A stretch of DNA of 64,000 bases from Prosthecobacter vanneervenii (GCF_014203095.1 NZ_JACHIG010000004.1:1-64000), one strand, 5' to 3'. Counted from the stretch's first letter, positions 34,273-42,765 are shown. Made by a program: numbers and translations. The notes: generated by a model from the letters alone, not told the origin.

Positions 34273-35943
34273 TCAGCCCGGAGCCAAGAGAAGAACGAGC
34301 GCCACACATAATGCGGCGAGCCAATCTCTCGTGCCGAAGCGGTCGCCATCGCCCGTAAAGCGGAGCAGCTTGAACACGGCCCCCGTGGGGCAGCCGTAGC
34401 GGCAGTAGGCCAGTGGCGTGAAGAGAGAAAATACCAGCCCCCCGATGGCGATGCCGATGCTGGCCCACCCCGCCACACGAAAGACGTACGCGTCAAAGGG
34501 CTCCAGTGCATTCAGATTCACCGGCAGCGCAAACGCGGCACTGAAGAAGACCAGCGCCAGCAGCACGAAGGGAATTTTGGAAAGCAACGCATCGACCTTC
34601 TTTGACGGCGACCACTGCCATCTCAGCTGCCGCACCAGCAGCTGCTGCAGCGCACCGTGCGGGCAGATGTGGTGGCAGTAGAGTTGTTTGCTGGTAAAGA
34701 CCGGCCCCAGCAGCGCCACGGCTGCGAGCAGCACCAGCCCCTGCGCCGTGCGCCACGGCGTGCCATGGGCCGACCATCCGGCCAGCAATCCCTGAGAAAG
34801 CATCTCTCCTGCGATGAATCCTCCATACACCACCAGCAGCGCATGATGCAGGTGGCGGCACCAAGCACTACCCCGCAGCGGCGTGAAGGCCATCACAAAC
34901 GCCGCCAGCAAGATGGCCACATGTCCCGTATCCTGCCAGCGCCAGCGCGCGGCCATCTGCTGCCACCAGCCGTGCCGTGCCTCGTTTTCCTTCTGCAGGC
35001 TCTCCGCACGCACGCGCACCCCTTCCGCGATGCCATAGCTCGTCTGCGTCGCGCCAGACACCCCCTCCACGCCGGCGGCATTGAAGTCGATATGCGCGAT
35101 CTTCTCCGTCGTCATGCCATCAAAGGTTTTCAAAAAAGCCGGATCGCCCGTCACGTAGCCCACATACTGCTCCGTGTCATAGCTGCGCCGCAGGGCGATC
35201 CCGCGCAGCGTGCCGCCGCTCGCGTCCATCAGCATAAAGGTGTCGCTCGGCCCCTTGTAGCCCACCGTGCCGTCGGAGGCCGGCGCGGTGCGCACCGCCA
35301 GCGCGATCACCGCGCCCTTATCATCCAGCACCTCCTGAGAGCCTGGATGTGCCTTCGATTCACGCAGCTGCGCCGCTTTTGGCTCCAGTTTCTGCACCTC
35401 CTCCAGCGTGATCCCATCAGGAAACCGCAGCGACGTCGTGGCGCTCTTGCCCATCCGCCTCAGCACGCCTTCAGCGATGGCGCTGCTCGTTAGCGTTGCT
35501 CCCGTCACGGCCTCCGGCTGCAGGCTGGCCAGCTCTGCCGCCTTCTTCCCGGTGAACTGCTTGAAAAAAGCGCGCTCCCTCACCACCTCCGCCACATGGT
35601 CCGTCGTGTCTCCGCTGCTCAGAATGCGCAGTCCCAGCACTTTGCCGCGTGCATCCAGAGCGATCAATGTGTTGGTCGGTCCCGAGTAGCCGATGATGTC
35701 ATCCCCCTCCGGAGAGGTCTGCATCACGTGTCCGATCGTGATGCCCGACTCATCCTTCACTGCCTGTATGCCGCCTTGAGAGACCAAGGTCGCCGCCGCA
35801 GGGAAGAAATCCCGCACCCGCTCCACCGTCAGCTCCACCGCTGCTGGCGGCTGCGCGCGTCGGATGGCCACCACCGCCAGCGCCAGCAGCCCCACGCGCC
35901 AGAGGCGCAGGGCGGTGGATTTCCAGCGGAGTGTGGTGGGCAT
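34273..35943 (-). CDS. NosR-like membrane protein: two FMN-binding domains and two CxxxCP motifs
   Basis: Inner-membrane electron-transfer protein of 556 aa. After an N-terminal anchor come two periplasmic FMN-binding domains with covalent-flavinylation motifs VTGATLTS (148-154) and VSGATQTS (296-302). A membrane domain with about six helices follows, carrying two CxxxCP motifs, CHHICP (423-428) and CRYGCP (514-519), like the NosR/NapH/CcoG-type ferredoxin domain. The family moves electrons from the quinone pool or cytosol to periplasmic reductases. No classical terminal reductase or ApbE flavin transferase gene is adjacent, so the partner is unknown. It is the first gene of an operon with the rhomboid-like protein (23-base gap) and XerC/D. 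Confidence 0.87.
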   Translation of the reverse strand: MPTTLRWKSTALRLWRVGLLALAVVAIRRAQPPAAVELTVERVRDFFPAAATLVSQGGIQAVKDESGITIGHVMQTSPEGDDIIGYSGPTNTLIALDARGKVLGLRILSSGDTTDHVAEVVRERAFFKQFTGKKAAELASLQPEAVTGATLTSSAIAEGVLRRMGKSATTSLRFPDGITLEEVQKLEPKAAQLRESKAHPGSQEVLDDKGAVIALAVRTAPASDGTVGYKGPSDTFMLMDASGGTLRGIALRRSYDTEQYVGYVTGDPAFLKTFDGMTTEKIAHIDFNAAGVEGVSGATQTSYGIAEGVRVRAESLQKENEARHGWWQQMAARWRWQDTGHVAILLAAFVMAFTPLRGSAWCRHLHHALLVVYGGFIAGEMLSQGLLAGWSAHGTPWRTAQGLVLLAAVALLGPVFTSKQLYCHHICPHGALQQLLVRQLRWQWSPSKKVDALLSKIPFVLLALVFFSAAFALPVNLNALEPFDAYVFRVAGWASIGIAIGGLVFSLFTPLAYCRYGCPTGAVFKLLRFTGDGDRFGTRDWLAALCVALVLLLAPG

Positions 35944-36027
35944 GGCAGCGTGTCAGGAGAAGATACGGATTTACACCGCAGGGATCATAAAGCCGCAGAG
36001 ATTTTTCTCCTTCTTTCCGCCAGTTCC

Positions 36028-36759
36028 TCAGTGCACTTCCCCCAGATCCACCACCCATGGCTGCCCGCAGCGCCCTCCCAAAATCAGGTCCGCTGCCAGA
36101 TTATACCAGCACGGGGCGCCATCGATCACCACCGCGTCAGAGCTTACCACCACCACGTCGCGGGCGGCGATCAGCTCTGCATCCGGGTTGAACACGGTAT
36201 CCACCGTCCAGGGCCAGCCATGCTGCTCCGCGAGTTCACGCAGGCGCGCGGCCAGACGCCCGCTGTTGGACACTGGCTTGTCCAGCAGCCAGTGCACAGA
36301 CGCCGCTCCCAGCTCCGCCAGGCGGCTGCCCGCCAGCACCACCGCCGCATCCGTCTCCGCCACCGCATGGTAGGAGCCGTGCACGCTGGACATGTCACGC
36401 ACACAACCGTCCCGGCAGCGCAGCAGCACGCCCCCGCTCAGGGCTGCCTCCAGGCTCACCAGCAGATTGAATCCGTCCACCATCACCCCTCGCCCGCGAA
36501 GCGCCTCCGCCAGCAACTGCCGCTGCGCCCGCCCTTCACGCGCTGCATCCGCGCAGGCGGCACGGCCTGCGGCCAGGCGCTGGCGCTCCCGCAACTCATG
36601 GCGGTCTCCCACCAGCTTCACCGCCGAGTTCCGGGCATAGCCTCGGCTCATCAGCCACGAAAGCTCCTCCACTGCCACCCGCAGTACCGGTGCCGCCTCC
36701 GCAGCAAACAGCTCCTCATCCGCCGGATGCCTGCCACGATGTCTTTCCACGCCGCTCAT
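36028..36759 (-). CDS. DUF434 domain protein
   Basis: Cytoplasmic protein of 243 aa. The N-terminal part has LSWLMSRGYARNSAVKLVGD and RHELRERQR, which fit DUF434. The rest (VMVDGFNLLVSLEAALSGG, then SSVHGSY, LDKPVSNSGRLA and VVVVSSDAVVIDG) fits the PIN-like nuclease-type domain that accompanies DUF434 in COG2454. The acidic residues VDGFN, LDKP and SSDAVV could form a metal site, so an RNA nuclease activity is possible but unproven. It is monocistronic, 84 bases ahead of the FMN protein gene on the same strand, and may share its transcript. Confidence 0.78.
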   Translation of the reverse strand: MSGVERHRGRHPADEELFAAEAAPVLRVAVEELSWLMSRGYARNSAVKLVGDRHELRERQRLAAGRAACADAAREGRAQRQLLAEALRGRGVMVDGFNLLVSLEAALSGGVLLRCRDGCVRDMSSVHGSYHAVAETDAAVVLAGSRLAELGAASVHWLLDKPVSNSGRLAARLRELAEQHGWPWTVDTVFNPDAELIAARDVVVVSSDAVVIDGAPCWYNLAADLILGGRCGQPWVVDLGEVH

Positions 36760-36988
36760 GTTGGGTTCAACCCTACCAGAGGAGATCGTTCGAAACCAGT
36801 CCTGATTGACGCGTCAGCACCAGATGCGCCGCTCCTTCGTCTCAAGCGGGCTCGGGACGAAGGAGGCATGCAGATCAGTGATCAGCGGCTGCTGCAGATA
36901 CTGCCAGATGGTATCCATTCCGCCGCCGATGCGTGCATGGCAGAAGCTGGAACGACGCAAAGATTGTTACGGAATCTAGGGCCAATAT

Positions 36989-37432
36989 TCAGCGGGTGCT
37001 CACCGTGCGTGCTTTGGTCGAAGGCCGGGTGGCTCGTGATCCATTGCTGCCGACAATCCTGGCGAAGGTGCTGCCTGCAGGAACACCCATGGAAACCCGT
37101 GTGGCACCGTTGGTGATGTGCGCTGCCGTGTTTCCAGGGTAAGTGCGGATGCCGGACATCGGCGAGACAGCCCCGACTGGGCGGTAGTAAACCACGGGTT
37201 CGACTCTTGTGGGGCTGCTGTTCTCGGCAAAGACCGGCTTTGCGGGGGTGGGTTTCACCGCTGGTGATTTGGCAGGTGCCGGTACAATGGCGCTGGCACT
37301 TGCAGCATTGGCAGCAGTCGTGCCGGAGGGAATGATGGCTGGCAGAATGGTTTCCGCCGACGTTTGGGCCTTGGCAGGCGTGGTGAGCACCAGCACCGCC
37401 AGAGAAATCAGGAGGATGCATGTGGTTTTCAT
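36989..37432 (-). CDS. small hypothetical secreted protein
   Basis: Exported protein of 147 aa with a signal peptide (CILLISLAVLVLTTPAKAQ). The mature chain starts with an Ala/Pro/Thr-rich disordered region to about residue 75. A short conserved-looking core follows, VVYYRPVGAVSPMSGIRTYP and TRVSMGVPAGSTFARIVGS, and then a basic tail. No family is recognised. Upstream and downstream gaps of about 145 and 230 bases suggest it is transcribed alone. Confidence 0.65.
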   Translation of the reverse strand: MKTTCILLISLAVLVLTTPAKAQTSAETILPAIIPSGTTAANAASASAIVPAPAKSPAVKPTPAKPVFAENSSPTRVEPVVYYRPVGAVSPMSGIRTYPGNTAAHITNGATRVSMGVPAGSTFARIVGSNGSRATRPSTKARTVSTR

Positions 37433-37576
37433 AGTACAGAGATTAAACGCACGTTTTGACGCCTCGATGCAGAAAATAGGACTGCGTACTTGAACATAGG
37501 TTCGTGCGCCTACCCTGCACTATCGGGCCACTTCTCAGGGAGTTCATTCCCCACGGGTCGGCCTGAATACACGAGC

Positions 37577-38992
37577 TCAAACCACATTAGCGGAAACGAG
37601 CGGGTCTCCCACCGGCAGCTCGACCCAAAATTCCGCGCCGCCTTCGTCGCGGTTGGTGCAGCCGGAGCTGCCATTGTGTGCATGCATCAGCGCCTGCACC
37701 AGGCTGAGACCCAGTCCCATGCCGGGCGTGCTGGCGCTGGATGCAGAGCCGCGCATATGCCGCCGCCAGATTTTGGTCAGGTCTCCTGGCGTGAGCCCCG
37801 GACCTGTGTCCGTGACTGAGATGCGTGCCTGTTCTGCACGCATGTTCAGAGCCAGATTCACCATTCCTCCTCGCGGCGTGTAGGCAAAGGCGTTGTCCAG
37901 CAGATTGGCAACTGCCTGGTTGATGCGCTGGCGGTCCAGCAGCACCCAGCAGGTGGTGGGGGCCTCCAGAGTGAAGGTGAGGCCGCGCTCCTCCGCTGCG
38001 GCCTTGTAGAGATCGTGCAGATCGGTGAGCAGCTCTTTGAGATCGACGATCTCAAGATGCAGCTTCAGCGCCTTGTGCTCTCCTGCCCGCGTAGTGAGGA
38101 TGGTCTGCACCAGGTCCGCCGCGCGGTCGATCTCCTCCAGCCCGCGTGCGGCAGCCTCACGTGCGGCGGGGGTCTCGATATGGTCATGAAAAGTTTCCAG
38201 ATTGCCGCGGATGCGTGCCAGAGGCGTGCGCAGCTCATGCGCCAGATGGTCATTGGCGCTCTGCAGTTCTTCGGTCAGGGCATCGATCCGGTCCAGGCCG
38301 GCGTTGTAGGCGGCGGCAAAGGCCTTCAGCTCCGGCACTGCTCCAGGCGCTTCGAGTCTTGTGGTGGTCAGTCCTTGGGCCAGCTTCTGCGTGCTGTGCA
38401 TCATCTCCTGCACGGGCTTCATCACATGCCGCACAAACCACCACAGGGGCAGCAGCATGAAAACGGTGGAGGCCAGGCCCGCGAGCCAGAGATGCCGGCG
38501 GATGTGCTCGACGTAGGCCAGGTCTTCGGCATCGGTGCGGCCAAACCAGAGGGCATTCCCATCTTCCATAACCTGACAGCCGACGAGAAGCTGCTGCTGC
38601 CTGCCGGGGTGTGCGATCGTCATGAGCCAGGTCTCCGAAGGCTTCATCTTCTTGGGCGGGCGTTTGGGCCAGTTGTAACCCGCGACGGCCTCCGGCGTCT
38701 GCTCGAAAATCGTTTCGCCCTTGGCATTGGTGATACGGACAGCCTGGCTCTCCTCATGTTTTCCGGCCTCAAAAACCTCCCTGAGCTCCTTGAGGCCGTT
38801 GCGGTTGTAGAGCACGGCGTACTCACCCAGGTCATCGAGCACCACAGCGCGGGCGATGCTGCTGAGATTTTGCCGCATGGCCCAGCCGGCCACGGTGATG
38901 CACAGGGCGGTGCTGCAGGCCATGAGGACTGTCAGCAGCAGGCCGAGCCGCCAGGTGGACGGCATGCGCTCAGGTAGCAGACGTGAAAACAT
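37577..38992 (-). CDS. membrane sensor histidine kinase of a two-component pair
   Basis: Sensor kinase of 471 aa started at the ATG at 38992 (MFSRLLPERM). The first membrane segment is at about 16-37 and the second at about 168-188, enclosing a periplasmic sensor domain of about 130 residues. A HAMP-like linker follows, then the phosphoacceptor box AHELRTPLARI (His252), N box (NQAVANLLDNAFAYTP), G1 (DTGPGL) and G2 (GMGLGLSLVQ). All kinase motifs are intact. The start overlaps the end of the response regulator gene by 23 bases, so the pair is cotranscribed. The signal is unknown; the divergent gene is a multihaem cytochrome, which suggests an envelope or redox stimulus. Confidence 0.92.
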   Translation of the reverse strand: MFSRLLPERMPSTWRLGLLLTVLMACSTALCITVAGWAMRQNLSSIARAVVLDDLGEYAVLYNRNGLKELREVFEAGKHEESQAVRITNAKGETIFEQTPEAVAGYNWPKRPPKKMKPSETWLMTIAHPGRQQQLLVGCQVMEDGNALWFGRTDAEDLAYVEHIRRHLWLAGLASTVFMLLPLWWFVRHVMKPVQEMMHSTQKLAQGLTTTRLEAPGAVPELKAFAAAYNAGLDRIDALTEELQSANDHLAHELRTPLARIRGNLETFHDHIETPAAREAAARGLEEIDRAADLVQTILTTRAGEHKALKLHLEIVDLKELLTDLHDLYKAAAEERGLTFTLEAPTTCWVLLDRQRINQAVANLLDNAFAYTPRGGMVNLALNMRAEQARISVTDTGPGLTPGDLTKIWRRHMRGSASSASTPGMGLGLSLVQALMHAHNGSSGCTNRDEGGAEFWVELPVGDPLVSANVV

Positions 38993-39656
38993 AACCTTTG
39001 CCTCGGACGGTTTGCAGGTGGGAGGGCCTGCCCGGAGTGTCAATCTTTCGGCGCAGGCGGCAGATCATCGCATCCACGACATTGGTGCCCGGGTCAAACT
39101 GGATGTCCCAGACTTTCTCGAGCAGGAATTTTTTGCTCAGAGTGCGCTGTTCATGGGCCAGCAGCACCTCCAGCAGCGTCCACTCGCGCGGCTGCAGTTC
39201 CACGGTTTCCGTACCGTCATGCAGCCGGCGTTTGATCGGGTCCAGAGTCCATCTGCCCAAACGGCGTGTGCCCGCCGCGGGTGGCTGCTGCACTCCGTTT
39301 TGACGCCGGATGGCCGCCTCCAGGCAGGCCAGCAGCTCCTCCACCGCAAAGGGCTTGGTCACATACTGGTCGCCTCCGGATTTGTAGCCGCGCACTCGGT
39401 CAGTCACATCCCCACGCGCTGTGACGAAAACCACGGGAATGCTGAATCCGCGCGCACGGATCTGCTCCACCACAGCGAAGCCGTCCATGTCCGGCAGGCC
39501 CACGTCCAGCACTACGGCATCAAAAGGCTCCTGCGCCAGCAGCGGCAGCGCCGCCGCACCACTCGCGCGGTGGGTGCACGTATAGCCCGCCTCCTGTAGC
39601 CAGAGCGCCATCTGGCGTGCGAGCTCGACATCATCTTCAACAAGCAAAATATGCAT
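38970..39656 (-). CDS. OmpR-family response regulator
   Basis: Response regulator of 228 aa with the start at the ATG at 39656 (MHILLVEDD). The receiver domain has acidic pair EDD (7-9), phosphoacceptor Asp51 (VVLDVGLPDMDG), switch Thr in VVFVTARG, and Lys in YVTKPF. A C-terminal winged-helix DNA-binding domain (about 125-225) includes LQPREWTLLEVLLAHEQ and VDAMICRLRRKID, ending in VRGKGYVF. It is the partner of the overlapping kinase. Its start is 108 bases from the divergent cytochrome gene start, and the 25-base element at 39709 lies between them, so that element could alternatively be this regulator's binding site. Confidence 0.95.
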   Translation of the reverse strand: MHILLVEDDVELARQMALWLQEAGYTCTHRASGAAALPLLAQEPFDAVVLDVGLPDMDGFAVVEQIRARGFSIPVVFVTARGDVTDRVRGYKSGGDQYVTKPFAVEELLACLEAAIRRQNGVQQPPAAGTRRLGRWTLDPIKRRLHDGTETVELQPREWTLLEVLLAHEQRTLSKKFLLEKVWDIQFDPGTNVVDAMICRLRRKIDTPGRPSHLQTVRGKGYVFTSAT

Positions 39657-39708
39657 GGTGGTGCGCAGCATAGGCACAGGCTGTTTCAAAAGGCACCCAA
39701 ATTAGGAG

Positions 39709-39749
39709 TTCATTACCAAATGATAACGTGTCTCCTGCATTGAAATCTG
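39709..39749 (+). promoter_or_regulatory. candidate ECF-type promoter, copy 1 (cytochrome gene)
   Basis: The 25-base element at 39709-39733 matches a second copy at 42111-42135 at 24 of 25 positions. Within it GATAAC (39722-39727) is followed after 18 bases by TCTG (39746-39749), at exactly the same distance as in the second copy. An AAC-containing -35 and a TCTG/GTC-like -10 fit ECF sigma promoters in general. The cytochrome start codon follows at 39765, which would leave a very short leader. A dyad-like TTA...TAA inside the element makes a regulator operator an alternative. Confidence 0.6.
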
Positions 39750-39764
39750 TCGAAATGCACTTGA

Positions 39765-42047
39765 ATGAACCGTCATCGTTTTGGGCGCATGTTTCTGGCA
39801 GGCCTGCTTATGCAGCCCGTGATGCTTCCTGCAGGAAACGGCCAGTGGACAGTGGTGGCCTGGAACAACCTTGGCATGCACTGCATGGACGATGACTACA
39901 GCGTCTTTTCCATTCTGCCTCCATTTAACACGATCAACGCGCAGGTCATGGATGCGGCGGGGCATCTGATCACGGATCCGACAGCCGCAGGCATAAGTGT
40001 GACGTACGAGTCCCTGGCAAGCCCGGACGGATCCATCAACACGACTTCCTCCGGCAAGACAAACTTCTACGACTATGCAGCGATGTTGTTTGGTGCTGGT
40101 TTGGGCGCAGATCAGGGACTGGCAGGAAAATCAATGCCAGGCCCGGCAAACACACCGCAGGTGATGTCTTGGACGGCAGGCATGAATTGGTTTGAAGCGG
40201 CGGGCATTCCGCTGACACCGACGGACGATGCGGGCCGGCACAATCCATATCCGCTGCTACGCATTTCGGTGAGGAACTCTCTTGGCAGCGTGCTGGCCAG
40301 CGCAGACATCGTGGCGCCGGTGTCAGATGAAATGGACTGCCGTGCCTGCCACAAGTCCGGCTCCGGACCTGCGGCGATGCCTGCTGCCGGCTGGGTGAAC
40401 GATGCCAGTGACAAGCGCGACTTCCGCCTGAACATCCTGCGTTTGCACGATGAAAAGAGCGCCGCCGATCCGCTATACGCGCCAGCGCTGGCGGCGATGG
40501 GCTATGCACCAGAAGGCCTGTACCATAGCGTCGTGAACAGCCACAAACAGGTGCTGTGCGCCACATGCCATGCCTCCGAGGCGCTCGGTACCGGCGGTTA
40601 TGCAGGCGTCAAACCACTCACTGCGTCCATGCACGGCAGGCATGCCAGCGTGACAAACCCCACCAATGGCCAGCTCATGGACTCCGCACTCAGCCGGAAT
40701 GCCTGCTATCTCTGCCATCCGGGCTCTCAAACACGCTGCCTGCGCGGTGCGATGGGAGGCGCGGTGAACGCCACGGACGGATCTCTGGTGATGCAATGCC
40801 AGAGCTGCCACGGCAGCATGAGCACCGTCGGCAGCACCGCCCGCACCGGCTGGCTGGACGAGCCAAACTGCCAGGCCTGCCACAGCGGAGATGCGCAGAC
40901 GAATGAAGGATCGATTCGCTTTACCAGCGTCTTCAGCGCCCCAGGGGTGATGCGTGTGCCATCCAACCAGCGCTTTGCCACAAACGCGGACACACCCATG
41001 GCGGGCAAGTCGCTGTTCCGCTTTTCAAAAGGGCATGGCGGCTTGGTTTGCAGCGCCTGCCATGGCAGCACGCATGCGGAATACCCTTCCCTGCATCGGG
41101 ATGACAATCTCTACTCCTGGAACAAGCAGGGGCACCGCGGCAAGCTGGCGGACTGCACCGTCTGCCATCCCTCCATGCCCTCCAACAGCGTTGGCGGCCC
41201 TCATGGCATCCACCCCATCGGGAGCCAGACTTGGGTCAAGGATCATGCGGACATCGCCCGCGCCATCAGTCCCAATTATGCCGCCTGTCGTGAATGCCAC
41301 GGCACGGACTTGCGCGGCACTCCCCTGTCGCGTGCGCAGGCGGATCGTGCTCTGACAACGAAGTTTGGCCTGCTCACACTCAAACGCGGCATGGAGGTGA
41401 GCTGCTACTACTGCCACGACGGCCCTGGCAGCAGCAACGCCAGCACTCACGTCGGTCCCAGCGTGGCCAATGCCCGGCTGGCGGTGCCATTGAACACACC
41501 TTCGAGCGTCACGCTCACCGCCAGCGGTACCAGCCCACAGCTGCGCGTCATCCAGCAGCCCTTTCACGGCACCGTCGGCATCTCGGGCACAGTGGCGACC
41601 TACTTTCCTGATACCGGGTACCAGGGACCGGACGCCTTCACCTACATTGCCAGTGATTCTGGCAGCTTTGTGGACTCGCAGCCCGCGACGGTATCCATTG
41701 TCGTCGGGACCAGAGATTATCAGCGTGATGCTGACGGCGACGGCTTGAGCGACTGGCTGGAATACGCACTCGGGCTCGATCCTGCAATGCGAAGTGAGCG
41801 TCTGCCTCAGCACCAGATCGAAAATGTGGGTGGCACAACTTACCTCACTCTACGCGTCTTCCGCAGCCCGATGCGCCCGGCGGAGATGAGCACCGTGGTC
41901 AAAGTCTCCGGTGATCTGAAAAACTGGACGCCCGGCACCATCCTAAACGACACCGCCACGGAGCTCAAGGTGCGCGACACCATCAGTACAGGAGCCTCCT
42001 CCTCACGTTTTCTGCGGATCGAAGCCACCGGGCCTGGCACACCGTGA
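39765..42047 (+). CDS. nine-haem c-type cytochrome with cadherin-like and calcium-binding tail
   Basis: Exported protein of 760 aa with a signal peptide (RFGRMFLAGLLMQPVMLPAG). The N-terminal part (about 25-190; VAWNNLGMHCMDDDYSVFS) has no haem motif. Nine CxxCH motifs follow between about 195 and 550: CRACH, CATCH, CYLCH, CQSCH, CQACH, CSACH, CTVCH, CRECH and CYYCH. After the haem domain comes a cadherin/Ig-like module (about 570-645: FHGTVGISG, YQGPDAFTYIASD). A thrombospondin-3-like acidic loop DADGDGLSDWLEYALGLDP leads to a C-terminal beta module ending in SSRFLRIEA. It probably transfers electrons outside the inner membrane and may be surface-attached through its tail. Confidence 0.9.
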   Translation: MNRHRFGRMFLAGLLMQPVMLPAGNGQWTVVAWNNLGMHCMDDDYSVFSILPPFNTINAQVMDAAGHLITDPTAAGISVTYESLASPDGSINTTSSGKTNFYDYAAMLFGAGLGADQGLAGKSMPGPANTPQVMSWTAGMNWFEAAGIPLTPTDDAGRHNPYPLLRISVRNSLGSVLASADIVAPVSDEMDCRACHKSGSGPAAMPAAGWVNDASDKRDFRLNILRLHDEKSAADPLYAPALAAMGYAPEGLYHSVVNSHKQVLCATCHASEALGTGGYAGVKPLTASMHGRHASVTNPTNGQLMDSALSRNACYLCHPGSQTRCLRGAMGGAVNATDGSLVMQCQSCHGSMSTVGSTARTGWLDEPNCQACHSGDAQTNEGSIRFTSVFSAPGVMRVPSNQRFATNADTPMAGKSLFRFSKGHGGLVCSACHGSTHAEYPSLHRDDNLYSWNKQGHRGKLADCTVCHPSMPSNSVGGPHGIHPIGSQTWVKDHADIARAISPNYAACRECHGTDLRGTPLSRAQADRALTTKFGLLTLKRGMEVSCYYCHDGPGSSNASTHVGPSVANARLAVPLNTPSSVTLTASGTSPQLRVIQQPFHGTVGISGTVATYFPDTGYQGPDAFTYIASDSGSFVDSQPATVSIVVGTRDYQRDADGDGLSDWLEYALGLDPAMRSERLPQHQIENVGGTTYLTLRVFRSPMRPAEMSTVVKVSGDLKNWTPGTILNDTATELKVRDTISTGASSSRFLRIEATGPGTP

Positions 42048-42110
42048 TTTCGTCTTCGGGTCCTATCGCAAAATAGGCGCACTTCATCCCAAAGGCCGCC
42101 GTCTCCGGCA

Positions 42111-42151
42111 TTCATTACCAAACGATAACGTGTCTTTCGGCCCGCGTTCTG
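42111..42151 (+). promoter_or_regulatory. candidate ECF-type promoter, copy 2 (sigma factor gene)
   Basis: Second copy of the 25-base element (42111-42135), differing from the first at a single base. GATAAC (42124-42129) is followed after 18 bases by TCTG (42148-42151); the intervening bases beyond the shared element are unrelated to those of copy 1, so conservation of spacing and end boxes is notable. The sigma factor start codon is at 42174. Its position suggests the sigma factor controls its own transcript and the downstream giant protein. Confidence 0.6.
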
Positions 42152-42173
42152 GCCCAATACGACCCAGTGCGCC

Positions 42174-42755
42174 ATGACAACCACTATCCTTCATCCAGCC
42201 CAGGACGAGTACGACCGCCTCTTTGCACAAGCTCTGCAAGGAGATACCGTGTCGGCTGAGCGGCTTTATGCCCGCTGCGTGCCTTCACTGGCAGGGTGGC
42301 TGGCGCAGCGTTTTGGCCAGCACATGGCGCATGAGGCAGCGCATGAGGCCATGGCGGAGGCTTTCCGTCAGGGAGATCAGTTTCAGCCGCGGGGTTCATT
42401 TTGCGGCTGGCTGTGGAGCATCGGCTGGCATCGCGCACTCAAAACTCTGCGTACTGAAACCCGGCGTAAGGCCAGGGAAGAGATCTACTCTCTGTGCGAG
42501 AGATCAACACACGCCGTTGAGTTGCATGATCGTCATCTCAGGCTGGTCTCCCTTCTCGCCAGGCTGCCATCCTCCCAGCGGGAACTTCTGGTGCTGCACT
42601 ATGTGCAGGGAAAATCCAGCCGGGACATCGCCGCGCTGCATGGGCGCACACGCAGCGCTGTGGCGGTGAATTTGCATCGTCTCTGCCGCAGGCTGAGGGC
42701 GCAGCTCCTCGCACCAACGGCCAACATCCAAGCCTCTGCAGCAGCAACCCACTGA
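42174..42755 (+). CDS. ECF RNA polymerase sigma factor
   Basis: Sigma factor of 193 aa. Region 2 covers about 15-85 (YDRLFAQALQGDTVSAERLY, HEAMAEAFRQGDQF and FCGWLWSIGWHRALKTLR). Region 4 covers about 120-178 (LLARLPSSQRELLVLHYVQG, SRDIAALHGRTRSAVAVNLHRLCRRLR). This is the compact two-domain layout of extracytoplasmic-function factors. No anti-sigma gene is adjacent. The giant secreted protein starts 10 bases after the stop, so the two are cotranscribed, and a near-identical promoter-like element precedes both this gene and the upstream cytochrome gene. Confidence 0.92.
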   Translation: MTTTILHPAQDEYDRLFAQALQGDTVSAERLYARCVPSLAGWLAQRFGQHMAHEAAHEAMAEAFRQGDQFQPRGSFCGWLWSIGWHRALKTLRTETRRKAREEIYSLCERSTHAVELHDRHLRLVSLLARLPSSQRELLVLHYVQGKSSRDIAALHGRTRSAVAVNLHRLCRRLRAQLLAPTANIQASAAATH

Positions 42756-42765
42756 GCCTTTTCAC

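Noticed and set aside
34407-34468. Upstream extension of the rhomboid-like protein by 73 codons
   Set aside because: The extension overlaps the FMN protein coding region and is Arg/His/Leu-rich noise; the ATG at 34249 begins the recognisable membrane protein.
36765-36785. A TPsiC-like GGGTTCAA segment suggesting a tRNA 3' end
   Set aside because: No pairing T stem, anticodon arm or acceptor stem could be built around it, and the upstream part is coding sequence of the DUF434 protein.
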